From Cernens ardua (GTDB taxonomy: Bacteria; Pseudomonadota; Gammaproteobacteria; Pseudomonadales; Halomonadaceae), in assembly GCF_051251085.1 (NCBI RefSeq), contig NZ_JBPCZH010000002.1:124001-188000 (forward strand): 64,000 nt of DNA, given 5' to 3'. The notes beneath the pieces are model-generated. The model had not been told where the DNA came from, made no database searches, and saw nothing but the letters and a program-made list of their open reading frames with translations. Position numbers and translations under genes: made by a program. Shown in pieces: positions 17,733 through 25,848 of this stretch. The stretch's first letter is position 1, and each line of letters opens with the position of its first letter.

Positions 17733-18104
17733 GGCAGGCCCTTATTATGACGACCCGTGCTGGTGCGCCAGCTCACTTAAAACAATCACTTTGAGGATTA
17801 GCCAGGTAAAATAATGAAGCTCTGCACAATGGAGCGTCTCAAGGCATCATGAACGTATGCGTTAATTTCCCAACGTTACTGGTTTGGTATTGACAATAAA
17901 AGCAGCTGGATTGAAATGATGCGCGAATAAAACAAGGATCGACGCAAATAGAGTGTCTGATGTCGCTTATGGAAAAGTCATTTTTGGAAAAGGGCAGTGT
18001 CAGGCAAACAGGTATATAGAAAAGCCCCTTTTGATAAAGGGGCTTTTGCATGGAGGGGGGCGCGGCACTACCTGAATGTAATGACAGGTATATCAGTGCA
18101 CTTT
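17733..18104. other. Intergenic region with a shared terminator
   Basis: The promoter side of the MHS transporter, followed by the terminator of the nitrilase fusion. No protein or RNA gene is apparent. Confidence 0.5.
18021..18047. terminator. Terminator of the GNAT-nitrilase gene
   Basis: The stem AAAGCCCCTTT (18021-18031) pairs with AAAGGGGCTTT (18036-18046). Short T and A tracts at both ends make it usable in both directions; it follows the minus-strand gene ending at 18105. Confidence 0.8.
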
Positions 18105-19652
18105 TCAATCACCCGCTTTGAGGGACCAGTCCCTCCACCGGAGATCAAAGAGATCCTTGCGGCGATGCTTCAGGTTGGTCACGGTTCCTTCGTTACGCAC
18201 GACTTTCAAGCGACGCAAATCCAGGTCAGAGAACATGAGCATCTCTGTGTTCGGCGTGGTTTCAGACATGACTGCATCGTGCGGGAAGGCGAAATCCGAA
18301 GGTGAGAACACCGATGACTGTGCATACTGTACATCCAGATTCTCAATGGACGGTACGTTACCCACACTTCCGCAGACGACCACATAACATTCGTTTTCAA
18401 TCGCGCGGGCCTGCGCACAATGGCGGACTCGCAGATAGCTGTTTTTGGTGTCCGTCCAGAAAGGCACAAACAGGACATCCATATCCTGTTCCGCAAGAAT
18501 ACGCGGTAACTCAGGGAATTCCACGTCATAACACACCAGAATACCTACCCTGCCGGCATCGGTTTCAAAAACATTGAGGGTATCCCCCCCTTGAATGACC
18601 CACTCATCCTCTTCCTGGGGGGTGATATGGAGTTTTGGCTGGCGGTTGATGGTCCCGTCACGCTGGCACAGGTATGCCACGTTATAAAGTTGACCATCTT
18701 CGCCTTCTTCCACCAGTGATCCTGCAACAATATTGATGTTGTAGGAGACTGCCATGCGTGAAATCTCTTCCTTGAACCGCTCTGTAAAGCCCGCAAGGAA
18801 GCGAATGGCCTTGGCCTGATTGGTTTGATCCGTCAGCCCCATGAGCGGCGTATTAAAGAGCTCTGGAAGGACGGCGAAATCCGACTGATAATCGGAAATG
18901 GCGTCCACGTAGAATTCTACCTGCTCGAGTACTTTTTCAACCGAATCGAATTCACGCATCTGCCACTGGATGGCCCCTACGCGAATTTCCTGCTTATCGC
19001 GGTCGATGACGCTCTCTTCCGGTTCATAAAGGATATTGTTCCACTCAAGTAACGTGGCATATCCCATCGAATCTTCATCTTCCGGCAGGTAATTACGCAG
19101 TAGGCGCTTCACCTGAAAATCATTGGAAAGCTGGAACGAGAGGATCGGGTCATGAATCTCCTTGCGAGAGACCTTGTCGATATACTCGGTGGGCGAAAGT
19201 TCCGCCGCATAGTTGTGATAATTGGGGATACGGCCACCCGCAAGGATCGCCTGATAGTTCATTGAACGACAAAGATCCTTGCGCGCTTCATACAAGCGAC
19301 GGCCTAAACGATATCCGCGGTAATCCTGATGAATGAGCACATCCAGCCCATACATGGTGTCACCCTCGAGGTCGTTCAGGATGATTTCCCGTTGGCCGAT
19401 CAGGTCGTCATATTTGTGAGGAATGGAGAAAACGTCGTATTTCACCAATGCCGTTAGTGCAATACCCACAAGAAGGCCATCATCTTCGATGGCTAACTGA
19501 CCATCAGGAAAATCATTGATTAGCCCATCGATGGTTTCTTTGGGCCATGCCCCGCCTATATCGTTATAGATACTGTCCATGAGCTGTTTAAGCTGTGGAT
19601 AGTCGCTGGGTTCCAGATTACGAATACTTAAATGTAGCGCTTCTTTTGACAT
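18105..19652 (-). CDS. GNAT acetyltransferase-nitrilase fusion protein
   Basis: A two-domain protein of 515 residues. The N-terminal part (about 1-190) is a GNAT acetyltransferase with the acetyl-CoA loop DYRGYRLGRRLYEAR. The C-terminal part (about 210-490) is a carbon-nitrogen hydrolase: catalytic Glu in VLPELFNTPL, Lys in RQPKLHITPQEE and Cys in GILVCYDVEFPELP, followed by RVRHCAQARAIENECYVV. This fused arrangement matches the Rim1-like branch of the nitrilase superfamily. The frame is open 162 bases upstream, but the ATG at 19652 begins the GNAT homology and has AGG nine bases upstream. The substrate is unknown; an amide released or capped by acetylation is a reasonable guess. It stands alone. 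Confidence 0.88.
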   Translation of the reverse strand: MSKEALHLSIRNLEPSDYPQLKQLMDSIYNDIGGAWPKETIDGLINDFPDGQLAIEDDGLLVGIALTALVKYDVFSIPHKYDDLIGQREIILNDLEGDTMYGLDVLIHQDYRGYRLGRRLYEARKDLCRSMNYQAILAGGRIPNYHNYAAELSPTEYIDKVSRKEIHDPILSFQLSNDFQVKRLLRNYLPEDEDSMGYATLLEWNNILYEPEESVIDRDKQEIRVGAIQWQMREFDSVEKVLEQVEFYVDAISDYQSDFAVLPELFNTPLMGLTDQTNQAKAIRFLAGFTERFKEEISRMAVSYNINIVAGSLVEEGEDGQLYNVAYLCQRDGTINRQPKLHITPQEEDEWVIQGGDTLNVFETDAGRVGILVCYDVEFPELPRILAEQDMDVLFVPFWTDTKNSYLRVRHCAQARAIENECYVVVCGSVGNVPSIENLDVQYAQSSVFSPSDFAFPHDAVMSETTPNTEMLMFSDLDLRRLKVVRNEGTVTNLKHRRKDLFDLRWRDWSLKAGD

Positions 19653-20242
19653 GAAAAAGAACCTGTAAACAAAGTAGAGCGGGGTATGCGTAGATGGTTT
19701 CTCAGAGGTGATGACAAATGGTTGCCTTGTGGCATAGCCGCAACGATCAAATCTACATACACACAGGTGCCAGACGCGGTAAACCTGTTTGGGGCAAGAA
19801 TCATATTCGGACAAAAGTCATATTTAGCCAAATGGCAAATGTCAATGAAAGGGATTGTACAGAATATGGGATTTGCGTCCGGCATTTTACCGTAATGATC
19901 ATGGATGCAACTATTGCCGGTAAGTACCCGATGGGATACTCCATGCATCCATTTCGACTGACCTTTGCAAATAACCTCTAAAGGGGTATATATGGTATTT
20001 ATCATACCATAGGACTGACCTCGCAACCTCTCTAAACTGTGTCAACATGTAAGTAATGGGCTCTTCTTCCGGACACACCCTTCCATTTTGGAGTGAAGAT
20101 CTTCTGAAATGTGCAGACCGAACGAATACGATTGAATTGTGTCCGGCCTATACTCATATCATTTGTAGGCACATTCATCCTGTCGGCAACGTTTCTAGCA
20201 TCCTGTTTCGTTGGATCGACAATCATCCTATCGAGGTTTTCA
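19653..20242. other. Divergent promoter region, nitrilase fusion and GST
   Basis: These 590 bp lie between two divergent genes. Open frames in it are short and have unconvincing composition. A 21-bp inverted repeat at 19991-20011 is the only clear element. Confidence 0.5.
19991..20011. promoter_or_regulatory. Inverted repeat TATGGTA-N7-TACCATA
   Basis: Exact 7-bp inverted arms at 19991-19997 and 20005-20011 lie in the divergent region before the GST gene. The size and AT-rich centre suit a dimeric repressor site, but no regulator gene is adjacent. Confidence 0.4.
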
Positions 20243-20941
20243 ATGATAGATCTTTACTACTGGACGACACCCAACGGCCATAAAATTACCATTGCGTTGG
20301 AAGAATTGGGTCTTGAATACGACATAAAACCCGTCAACATCGGTAAAGGTGAGCAGTTTTCACCCGAATTTCTTGAAATAGCGCCCAACAACCGCATTCC
20401 TGCCATCGTCGATCATGATGTCACCGGCCCTGATGCACAGGAGGGTCCGCTGGCGCTCTTCGAATCAGGGGCTATTCTGGAATACCTGGCCGATAAAACA
20501 GGACGACTTTTGCCAAAATCCGGACGAGGTCGCTATATCACGCTGCAATGGCTCTATTGGCAGATGGCGGGCCTGGGCCCGATGGCGGGTCAGAATCACC
20601 ACTTCCGTAATTATGCGACTGAGAAAATACCCTATGCCATCAATCGCTACGTAGACGAAACCGCGCGCCTGTACGGTGTACTGGATCGGCGTCTTGGGAA
20701 GTCATCCTATGTGGCTGGGGAGGAGTACAGTATTGCGGATATCGCCATTTGGCCATGGATCAAATCCCATGACGCGCAAGGGCAGTCACTGGATGATTTC
20801 CCCAATATTCGCCGCTGGTTTGCAAGGATTGCTGAGCGTGATGCCGTAAAGCGTGCCTATGCATTGGCTGATGAGGTCAATCCTTCGGCCAATAAACCGA
20901 TGGACGACGAAGCACGTAAGCATCTTTTCGGCAAACGCTAA
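20243..20941 (+). CDS. Glutathione S-transferase, YfcG-like
   Basis: A 232-residue glutathione S-transferase of the nu-class/YfcG group, which in E. coli has disulfide-bond reductase activity. The thioredoxin-like domain begins DLYYWTTPNGHKITIALEE, whose TxNGxK replaces the usual Tyr/Cys. It continues with NRIPAIVD and FESGAILEYLADKTG, the glutathione-binding elements. The alpha-helical domain contains LYGVLDRRLG and YSIADIAIWPWI, the N-capping box region. The frame is open from 20111, but the ATG at 20243 with GAGG upstream fits the family start. Confidence 0.9.
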   Translation: MIDLYYWTTPNGHKITIALEELGLEYDIKPVNIGKGEQFSPEFLEIAPNNRIPAIVDHDVTGPDAQEGPLALFESGAILEYLADKTGRLLPKSGRGRYITLQWLYWQMAGLGPMAGQNHHFRNYATEKIPYAINRYVDETARLYGVLDRRLGKSSYVAGEEYSIADIAIWPWIKSHDAQGQSLDDFPNIRRWFARIAERDAVKRAYALADEVNPSANKPMDDEARKHLFGKR

Positions 20942-21290
20942 GACACCACAGCGTGATGGGTGACGCTCACGTATGTAAACACGTGTATAAAAGAGTGTCC
21001 CCCATTAAAGACGTTTTTATTAAACAAGAGATTCAGGGCGCTTGTTAATTGTTGAAAAGCCAGCCTGTTACATAGATTATGGCGCCATCCATGGCTTGTA
21101 TCAGTTCGCTATAAGGCTACAACATATTGATTGTTGGACTAAATTCGTCGCTGTGGTGAACTTATTGACTCACAGGCCTCTAATGAATAAAGCGTCGAAT
21201 AACGTTTGAGGACGACAGGTTTGTTCAACTGGGCGACAAAATGCTCAGGCGTAAATCCCCATTTCGATTCATCAATCAAGAGAGAGAAAC
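20942..21290. other. Intergenic region, no feature recognised
   Basis: These 349 bp are AT-rich and contain the promoter region of the diketogluconate reductase. I see no gene, strong terminator or repeat. Confidence 0.4.
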
Positions 21291-22124
21291 ATGTCCGACA
21301 TACCTAATATTACATTCAATGATGGTCATACTATTCCTCAGCTTGGTCTCGGGGTATGGAAAACACCTGCAGATGAAACCGAGAAAGTCGTCAGTACTGC
21401 TTTCGAACTGGGCTATCGCCATATTGATACAGCAGCCATATATGGCAATGAAGAAGGTGTGGGGCGTGCCATTGCTGATTCCGGTATTGCCCGCGACCAG
21501 CTGTTTATCACCACTAAATTGTGGAATGAAGACCAGGGGTATGATTCTACCCTGAAAGCATTCGAATTGAGCCTTAAAAAACTGGGGCTGGATTACGTCA
21601 ATCTTTATCTGATCCACTGGCCTCAGCCCCAGGCAGACCGTTATCTAGATACCTGGAAGGCTTTTCAACACTTGAAAGAACAGGGTGCTATTCGTTCCAT
21701 CGGTGTTTCCAACTTCCGCGAAGAAGACCTCGATAACCTGATTGCCAAAAGTGGTGAAACCCCGGTTGCCAACCAGATCGAAGTTCATCCGTTGCTACAG
21801 CAGGATGCGCTGCGTGCTTACAATAAAAAGCACGATATCGTGACTGAAGCATGGAGTCCGTTGGCACAAGGCGGTGAGCTTCTCAAAAACGAAGTTCTGC
21901 AGAAAATTGCCCAAAAACATGGTAAATCAGCGGCTCAGGTCGTTTTGCGTTGGCACATTGAATTGGGAAATGTGATCTTCCCTAAATCCGTGACGCCGAA
22001 CCGCATCAAGGAAAATGCTGATATCTTCGATTTCTCATTGGATAGCGATGATTTGAAAGCGATTGCAGGGTTGAATGAAAACAAACGATTGGGGCCAGAC
22101 CCCTCTACGTTCTCATCGCTATAA
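21291..22124 (+). CDS. Aldo/keto reductase, 2,5-diketogluconate type
   Basis: A 277-residue aldo/keto reductase of the AKR5 group, like E. coli DkgA/DkgB, which reduce 2,5-diketo-D-gluconate and methylglyoxal with NADPH. The active-site region is GYRHIDTAAIYGNEEGVGRA (Asp, Tyr), followed by ITTKLWNED with the catalytic Lys, YLIHWPQP with the His, and GVSNFREEDL. IFPKSVTPNRIKEN is the coenzyme-binding signature. GAGAGAG precedes the ATG. It is not obviously in an operon. Confidence 0.9.
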   Translation: MSDIPNITFNDGHTIPQLGLGVWKTPADETEKVVSTAFELGYRHIDTAAIYGNEEGVGRAIADSGIARDQLFITTKLWNEDQGYDSTLKAFELSLKKLGLDYVNLYLIHWPQPQADRYLDTWKAFQHLKEQGAIRSIGVSNFREEDLDNLIAKSGETPVANQIEVHPLLQQDALRAYNKKHDIVTEAWSPLAQGGELLKNEVLQKIAQKHGKSAAQVVLRWHIELGNVIFPKSVTPNRIKENADIFDFSLDSDDLKAIAGLNENKRLGPDPSTFSSL

Positions 22125-22658
22125 GGCAGGAGTTGAGTCAAGGTTAAGACTCCGCCTCTGCCTCATGTGTGAATGTGTTCTGCTCAAGGTTGGGCGACGC
22201 GATCAGGCATGAGGCATGTTGTGTGAATCCAAAGCAGTGTCACTGAAGAGTGGCGCTGCTTTTTTTATTCCGTAAAGAAATAAAAAAGGCCGCGCGCCCA
22301 TGCTGTCATGCATGTGACCGCACAAGCACGCTGCCTTTCTTAATCGTATCTTGATTAAAGGGGTTTGAAAGCGTGACAGATTGACGCGTTTCATGTGTTT
22401 GCGTATATTTGTATATATATACAGTAGTTGGTAATGCTCTTTTGACTGTCTTTTATGACAAAACGAGCAGTTTTGGCGCAAGCCGTACTGCTTCTCGTGA
22501 AGTGGAAAAACTGGGGAGCGAAGTGGCGCGAACCGGAGAGCAAAGTGACAGGAACCGGAGAGCAAAGTGACAGGAACTGGAGAGCAAAATAGTAGGTAAC
22601 CGGGGAGGATGTCTTCAACCTCATGAGTAAACGCTTGAATGACACAAGGACCTCCAAT
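22125..22658. other. Intergenic region with repeat-bearing leader
   Basis: The spacer in front of the radical SAM gene. Its right half carries the 22-bp tandem repeats. Minus-strand frames crossing it translate the repeats into low-complexity sequence and are not credible genes. Confidence 0.5.
22508..22608 (+). repeat. 22-bp tandem repeats before radical SAM gene
   Basis: Four units of 22 bp lie head to tail: 22508-22529 (divergent), 22530-22551 and 22552-22573 (identical), and 22574-22595 (divergent), with a partial fifth copy after. The consensus is GAACCGGAGAGCAAAGTGACAG. Each unit presents a GGAG/GGGG core at the same position. The array ends close to AGGATGT (22607-22612), just before the gene. 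Confidence 0.9.
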
Positions 22659-23735
22659 ATGTCGCACAACGGCCATTCTAAAGGGCCCTCAAAAGGGCGC
22701 GGGACACACCTGAATGTGCCCAACCGCTTTCATGCCGCACGAATAGAGGCTGTAGAGGAAAATGACTGGGAAAATGACGCGCCTCTACCCCGGTTGACCG
22801 AGGTTCGACATGAAAGGGCCAAAACTGTCATCAGCCGAAACCGCTCACCGGATATTCCGTTTGAACAGTCGCTCAATGCCTATCGTGGCTGCGAACATGG
22901 CTGTATTTATTGTTTTGCGAGACCTTCTCACGCTTATTGGGATCTTTCCCCGGGGATTGATTTCGAGACACGGCTGATTGCAAAAACCAATGTGGCAGAA
23001 CAATTGGAAGCTGAAATCAATCACCCTTCCTATATATGTAAGCCCCTGGCATTGGGGAGCAATACGGATCCTTATCAACCCATCGAGAGGGAATTGAAAC
23101 TGACTCGGCAAGTGCTGGGCGTGATGCTGAATTACAGGCACCCAGTCACCATCGTTACCAAGGGGGCCCTGATTCTGAGGGACCTTGATATTTTGAGGGA
23201 TCTGGCCGACCAACGTTTGGTCCATGTATCGGTTAGCCTGACAACGCTTGATATTCATACAAAACGAGTGATGGAACCGCGTACGGCTTCACCAGCAGCA
23301 CGTTTACGTGTGATAAAAACACTCAGAAAGGCAGGTGTACCGGTTAATGTACTGGTCGCTCCCATTATCCCGATGATCAATGATCATGAAATCGAGGGAA
23401 TATTGTCCGAGGCGGCCGCGGTAGGCGCACAAGGGGCTTACTATGCACTATTGCGACTTCCATTGGAGCTGGGTGAACTGTTCGAAAACTGGCTGAATGA
23501 GCACTTTCCCCTGCGGGCTGAGCATGTCATGAGCCTGATTCGACAAAGTCGCGGAGGCCGTATTTATGACTCGGATTTTTCACAAAGGATGAGTGGCCGC
23601 GGAGCCATGGCCGAGTTGATTGCGCAACGATTCAAATTGGCTAAAAAACGCCATGGATTGGATCAAGCTAAAAGAGGTACTCTGGACTGCACTGCATTCA
23701 CCCCTAAAGGAGAACAGTTTTCACTTTTTGGATAA
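22659..23735 (+). CDS. PA0069-family radical SAM protein
   Basis: A radical S-adenosylmethionine enzyme of about 358 residues related to Pseudomonas PA0069. The 4Fe-4S motif CX3CX2C lies in RGCEHGCIYCFARPSH, and the following LGSNTDPYQPIER and VTIVTKG are family-typical. The reaction is not known; relatives are compared with spore photoproduct lyase-like and DNA-repair enzymes only by fold. The ATG at 22659 has AAGGA eight bases upstream. The frame is also open to an ATG at 22623, whose GGAGG is 14 bases away. The gene follows an unusual array of 22-bp repeats. Confidence 0.88.
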   Translation: MSHNGHSKGPSKGRGTHLNVPNRFHAARIEAVEENDWENDAPLPRLTEVRHERAKTVISRNRSPDIPFEQSLNAYRGCEHGCIYCFARPSHAYWDLSPGIDFETRLIAKTNVAEQLEAEINHPSYICKPLALGSNTDPYQPIERELKLTRQVLGVMLNYRHPVTIVTKGALILRDLDILRDLADQRLVHVSVSLTTLDIHTKRVMEPRTASPAARLRVIKTLRKAGVPVNVLVAPIIPMINDHEIEGILSEAAAVGAQGAYYALLRLPLELGELFENWLNEHFPLRAEHVMSLIRQSRGGRIYDSDFSQRMSGRGAMAELIAQRFKLAKKRHGLDQAKRGTLDCTAFTPKGEQFSLFG

Positions 23736-23819
23736 CGCACATAACTTGGCACAAACAGGCCAGCTACACGCATCTTAATGCATTAATGATGTTCCTGCTT
23801 GAAGGTAAAGATCGTAGGT

Positions 23820-23885
23820 AAACATTGAAGGCAAACGTTGAAGGTATAACACTGGCTGGAAGGCTGCACCGCCCATGACGGTGCA
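23820..23885. repeat. Short direct repeat and hairpin after elaB-like gene
   Basis: AAACATTGAAGGC (23820-23832) is repeated with two changes at 23833-23845. A hairpin TGCACCG/CGGTGCA (23865-23871 and 23879-23885) follows. Both lie between the convergent radical SAM and ElaB-like genes; the hairpin lacks a T tract. Confidence 0.45.
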
Positions 23886-23910
23886 AACCCTCGATGCTTG
23901 GTACCAGGCC

Positions 23911-24213
23911 TTAGCGACGACCAATGAAGTAACCAATGGCGACACCCAGTACTGTCCCGGCGGCCACATAGGCCCAGGGGTTATCCTGTGCCTGATGATG
24001 GATGGTCTTGGCTCCACGTTTGGTGAATTCCTGAGCCTGACGGCGCCCATCCTCAAAGTGGCTTCCAAAACGCTGGAGCTGATCACTGGCAGTGTCGCGC
24101 AGGTTCTGCAATTGGTTACCGCCCTGACGAGCACCGTTTTTTAGCTGCTTGTTCAGTTCATCCGCATAGGCCTTGGCTTCTTTGCGACGACTGGATGAAA
24201 ACAATCCTGACAT
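23911..24213 (-). CDS. ElaB/YqjD family ribosome-associated protein
   Basis: A 100-residue DUF883-type protein. The family (ElaB, YqjD, YgaM) consists of C-tail-anchored inner-membrane proteins that associate with stationary-phase ribosomes. The N-terminal two thirds are charged and helical (SRRKEAKAYADELNKQLKNG), and the C terminus is the single membrane segment AYVAAGTVLGVAIGYFIGRR. A strong GAGGAG ribosome site lies seven bases upstream of the ATG. In E. coli the family is RpoS-dependent; that is not visible here. Confidence 0.88.
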   Translation of the reverse strand: MSGLFSSSRRKEAKAYADELNKQLKNGARQGGNQLQNLRDTASDQLQRFGSHFEDGRRQAQEFTKRGAKTIHHQAQDNPWAYVAAGTVLGVAIGYFIGRR

Positions 24214-24542
24214 ACTGTGCTCCTCTTGTAGAGTACTGACTAAAAGTGATGTCTAACACTAACAAGCTTTCAGGAAGACGATGACACCAGAAGATCTCTT
24301 TGTATGAGGATCCATTGTTTTACGGCCAAGATACTACCGTTAAGCTTGGTGTCAGAATTACTTTTAAGTGTGCGTTATGCAAGCATTTAATTGTAGAAAA
24401 AAGTGTCTTTGTTGCTTTATTGCGGAGTGGAAGGGGGATTGCCTTCACTTTGTTTGTTAACCAACATGGTCGTTAGTGTGATTCTTTTCACTATTCATCA
24501 GATCTACACTGGCTTACCCTGTTCCTTTCAAAAGGTGTCTTA
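24214..24542. other. Divergent promoter region, elaB-like and yfcD
   Basis: These 329 bp between two divergent genes presumably contain both promoters. No repeat, riboswitch or small gene was found. Confidence 0.4.
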
Positions 24543-25040
24543 ATGTCTCCTTCCCAAGAGTTGATTCAGATTGTCGACGAGCAAAATCGCCCCTGTGGCG
24601 CGACAACACGTGCCTACATGCGGCGGATGAAACTTTGGCATCGCGCTAGCTATATCTACGTGCAGCGTAGTGATGGTTGTATTTGTGTGCAGAAGCGCAC
24701 CGCTATCAAGGATATTTACCCCGGTGCATTTGATCTATCCGCAGGGGGTGTCGTGGATGCTGGCGAAGCCATGCATGTGGCTGCCAAAAGGGAGTTGGCT
24801 GAAGAGCTGGGGATCACGGGGGTGCCATTAACGTTCTGTTTCGAACAGACCTATGTGGATGACACTCTACGTATCCATGGTGGTGTGTTCCTGGTGAAAT
24901 ATTCAGGAAAACTGGTGCTACAGGAAAGCGAAGTGGATTCAGTGCAGTGGATAGCGCCAAGGGAAGCTCTTGCCTTGAGCCCCGTCACTCCGGATAGTCA
25001 CCTTGCTCTGATCCGCTTATTGGATGAAGGATGGCTTTGA
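24543..25040 (+). CDS. Nudix hydrolase, YfcD-like
   Basis: A 165-residue Nudix hydrolase of the YfcD/IPP-isomerase-like branch. The start, ELIQIVDEQNRPCGATTRA, is typical of that branch. The Nudix box is complete in GGVVDAGEAMHVAAKRELAEELG (from about residue 72), with all metal-binding glutamates. It likely cleaves a nucleoside diphosphate derivative; the substrate of YfcD is not established. It is followed after 75 bp by a GNAT gene in the same direction. Confidence 0.87.
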   Translation: MSPSQELIQIVDEQNRPCGATTRAYMRRMKLWHRASYIYVQRSDGCICVQKRTAIKDIYPGAFDLSAGGVVDAGEAMHVAAKRELAEELGITGVPLTFCFEQTYVDDTLRIHGGVFLVKYSGKLVLQESEVDSVQWIAPREALALSPVTPDSHLALIRLLDEGWL

Positions 25041-25115
25041 TGAACATGCTATTGAAAATGTCCTATAGGCACTGATAATAGAGTTATTGCATAACAATTC
25101 AAACAAGGAATGCAA

Positions 25116-25745
25116 ATGTCGAAGACTGCAACAACTTCCGAGTCAGCATTGAGTCAGCCATTAACGCAGTATGCAAGCAACCTGATGGAGGGGAAGCGTA
25201 TAAGAGTGCGCCCTGCACAAGAGGGTGATTACGGTATTCTGGCGGAGTGGTGGAATGAACCGGAAGCGTTGATTTTTCTCTCACCTCAGATGGTTGTTGC
25301 AGGTGCGCAGAGCGTAGAAGAACAGTTTCGTGGTTGGAGCAAGAACGATACCCCGAGTAGTTTGGGCTACTGTATTGAAGATACTACGACGAGCTCATTG
25401 GTTGGACACGTGACACTGTGGGGGATCCATCCTGTGATACGTTCGGCCACACTGGGAATTCTGCTCGGCCCCAACGATGTTGAAAAGGGCATGGGTACGG
25501 AGGCAGTGGCACTCATGTTGCGCATTGCATTCATGGAGCTTGGTCTCAACAAAGTGGAACTGAATGTGTGGGAATATAACGAGCGCGCTATTCATGTGTA
25601 CCAGAAACTGGGTTTTGTTTTGGAAGGTACGCAGCGCGCTGCCTGCTTTCATGCAGGTAGATATTGGGCCAACCATTGCATGGGAATGTTGCGTGATGAG
25701 TATCTGACGATGCACTCCGATGACGTACGTATAGCGAGGCTATAG
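25116..25745 (+). CDS. GNAT acetyltransferase, RimJ/RimL-like
   Basis: A GNAT acetyltransferase of 209 residues that resembles RimJ/RimL/SpeG-type enzymes. The N-terminal strand GKRIRVRPAQEGDYG, the central LGPNDVEKGMGTEAVALML acetyl-CoA loop and the C-terminal NERAIHVYQKLGFVLEGTQR are all present. An in-frame ATG six bases upstream (25110) directly abuts AAGGA, so the ATG at 25116 is the better start. The substrate is unknown, either a small amine or a protein N terminus. Confidence 0.82.
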   Translation: MSKTATTSESALSQPLTQYASNLMEGKRIRVRPAQEGDYGILAEWWNEPEALIFLSPQMVVAGAQSVEEQFRGWSKNDTPSSLGYCIEDTTTSSLVGHVTLWGIHPVIRSATLGILLGPNDVEKGMGTEAVALMLRIAFMELGLNKVELNVWEYNERAIHVYQKLGFVLEGTQRAACFHAGRYWANHCMGMLRDEYLTMHSDDVRIARL

Positions 25746-25785
25746 GTCAAAATACATTAGCGCAGGAACAGCCTTTTGGACTGGA

Positions 25786-25814
25786 TATTTTTCATCAGGC
25801 GCAACTCCCGTTAG
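25786..25814 (+). promoter_or_regulatory. Possible fabV promoter
   Basis: TTTTCA and TAGAAT are spaced by 17 bases about 35 bp before the fabV start. The -10 is good and the -35 weak. Confidence 0.4.
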
Positions 25815-25848
25815 AATAGGCGCATCGTACATAAATGAGGTAATTGCG

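Noticed and set aside
17839..18108. An 89-codon minus-strand frame before the MHS transporter
   Set aside because: It crosses a terminator and has no protein-like features.
22508..22608. CRISPR-like reading of the repeat array
   Set aside because: The repeats abut with no spacers and no cas genes are near.
22203..22723. Minus-strand frames across the 22-bp repeats
   Set aside because: They translate the tandem repeats into repeated Ser/Pro/Leu peptides and have no start with a ribosome site.
23775..24144. Alternative frames over the ElaB/YqjD-like gene
   Set aside because: The minus-strand 100-residue frame has the family's C-terminal membrane anchor and a strong ribosome site; the others are shadows.
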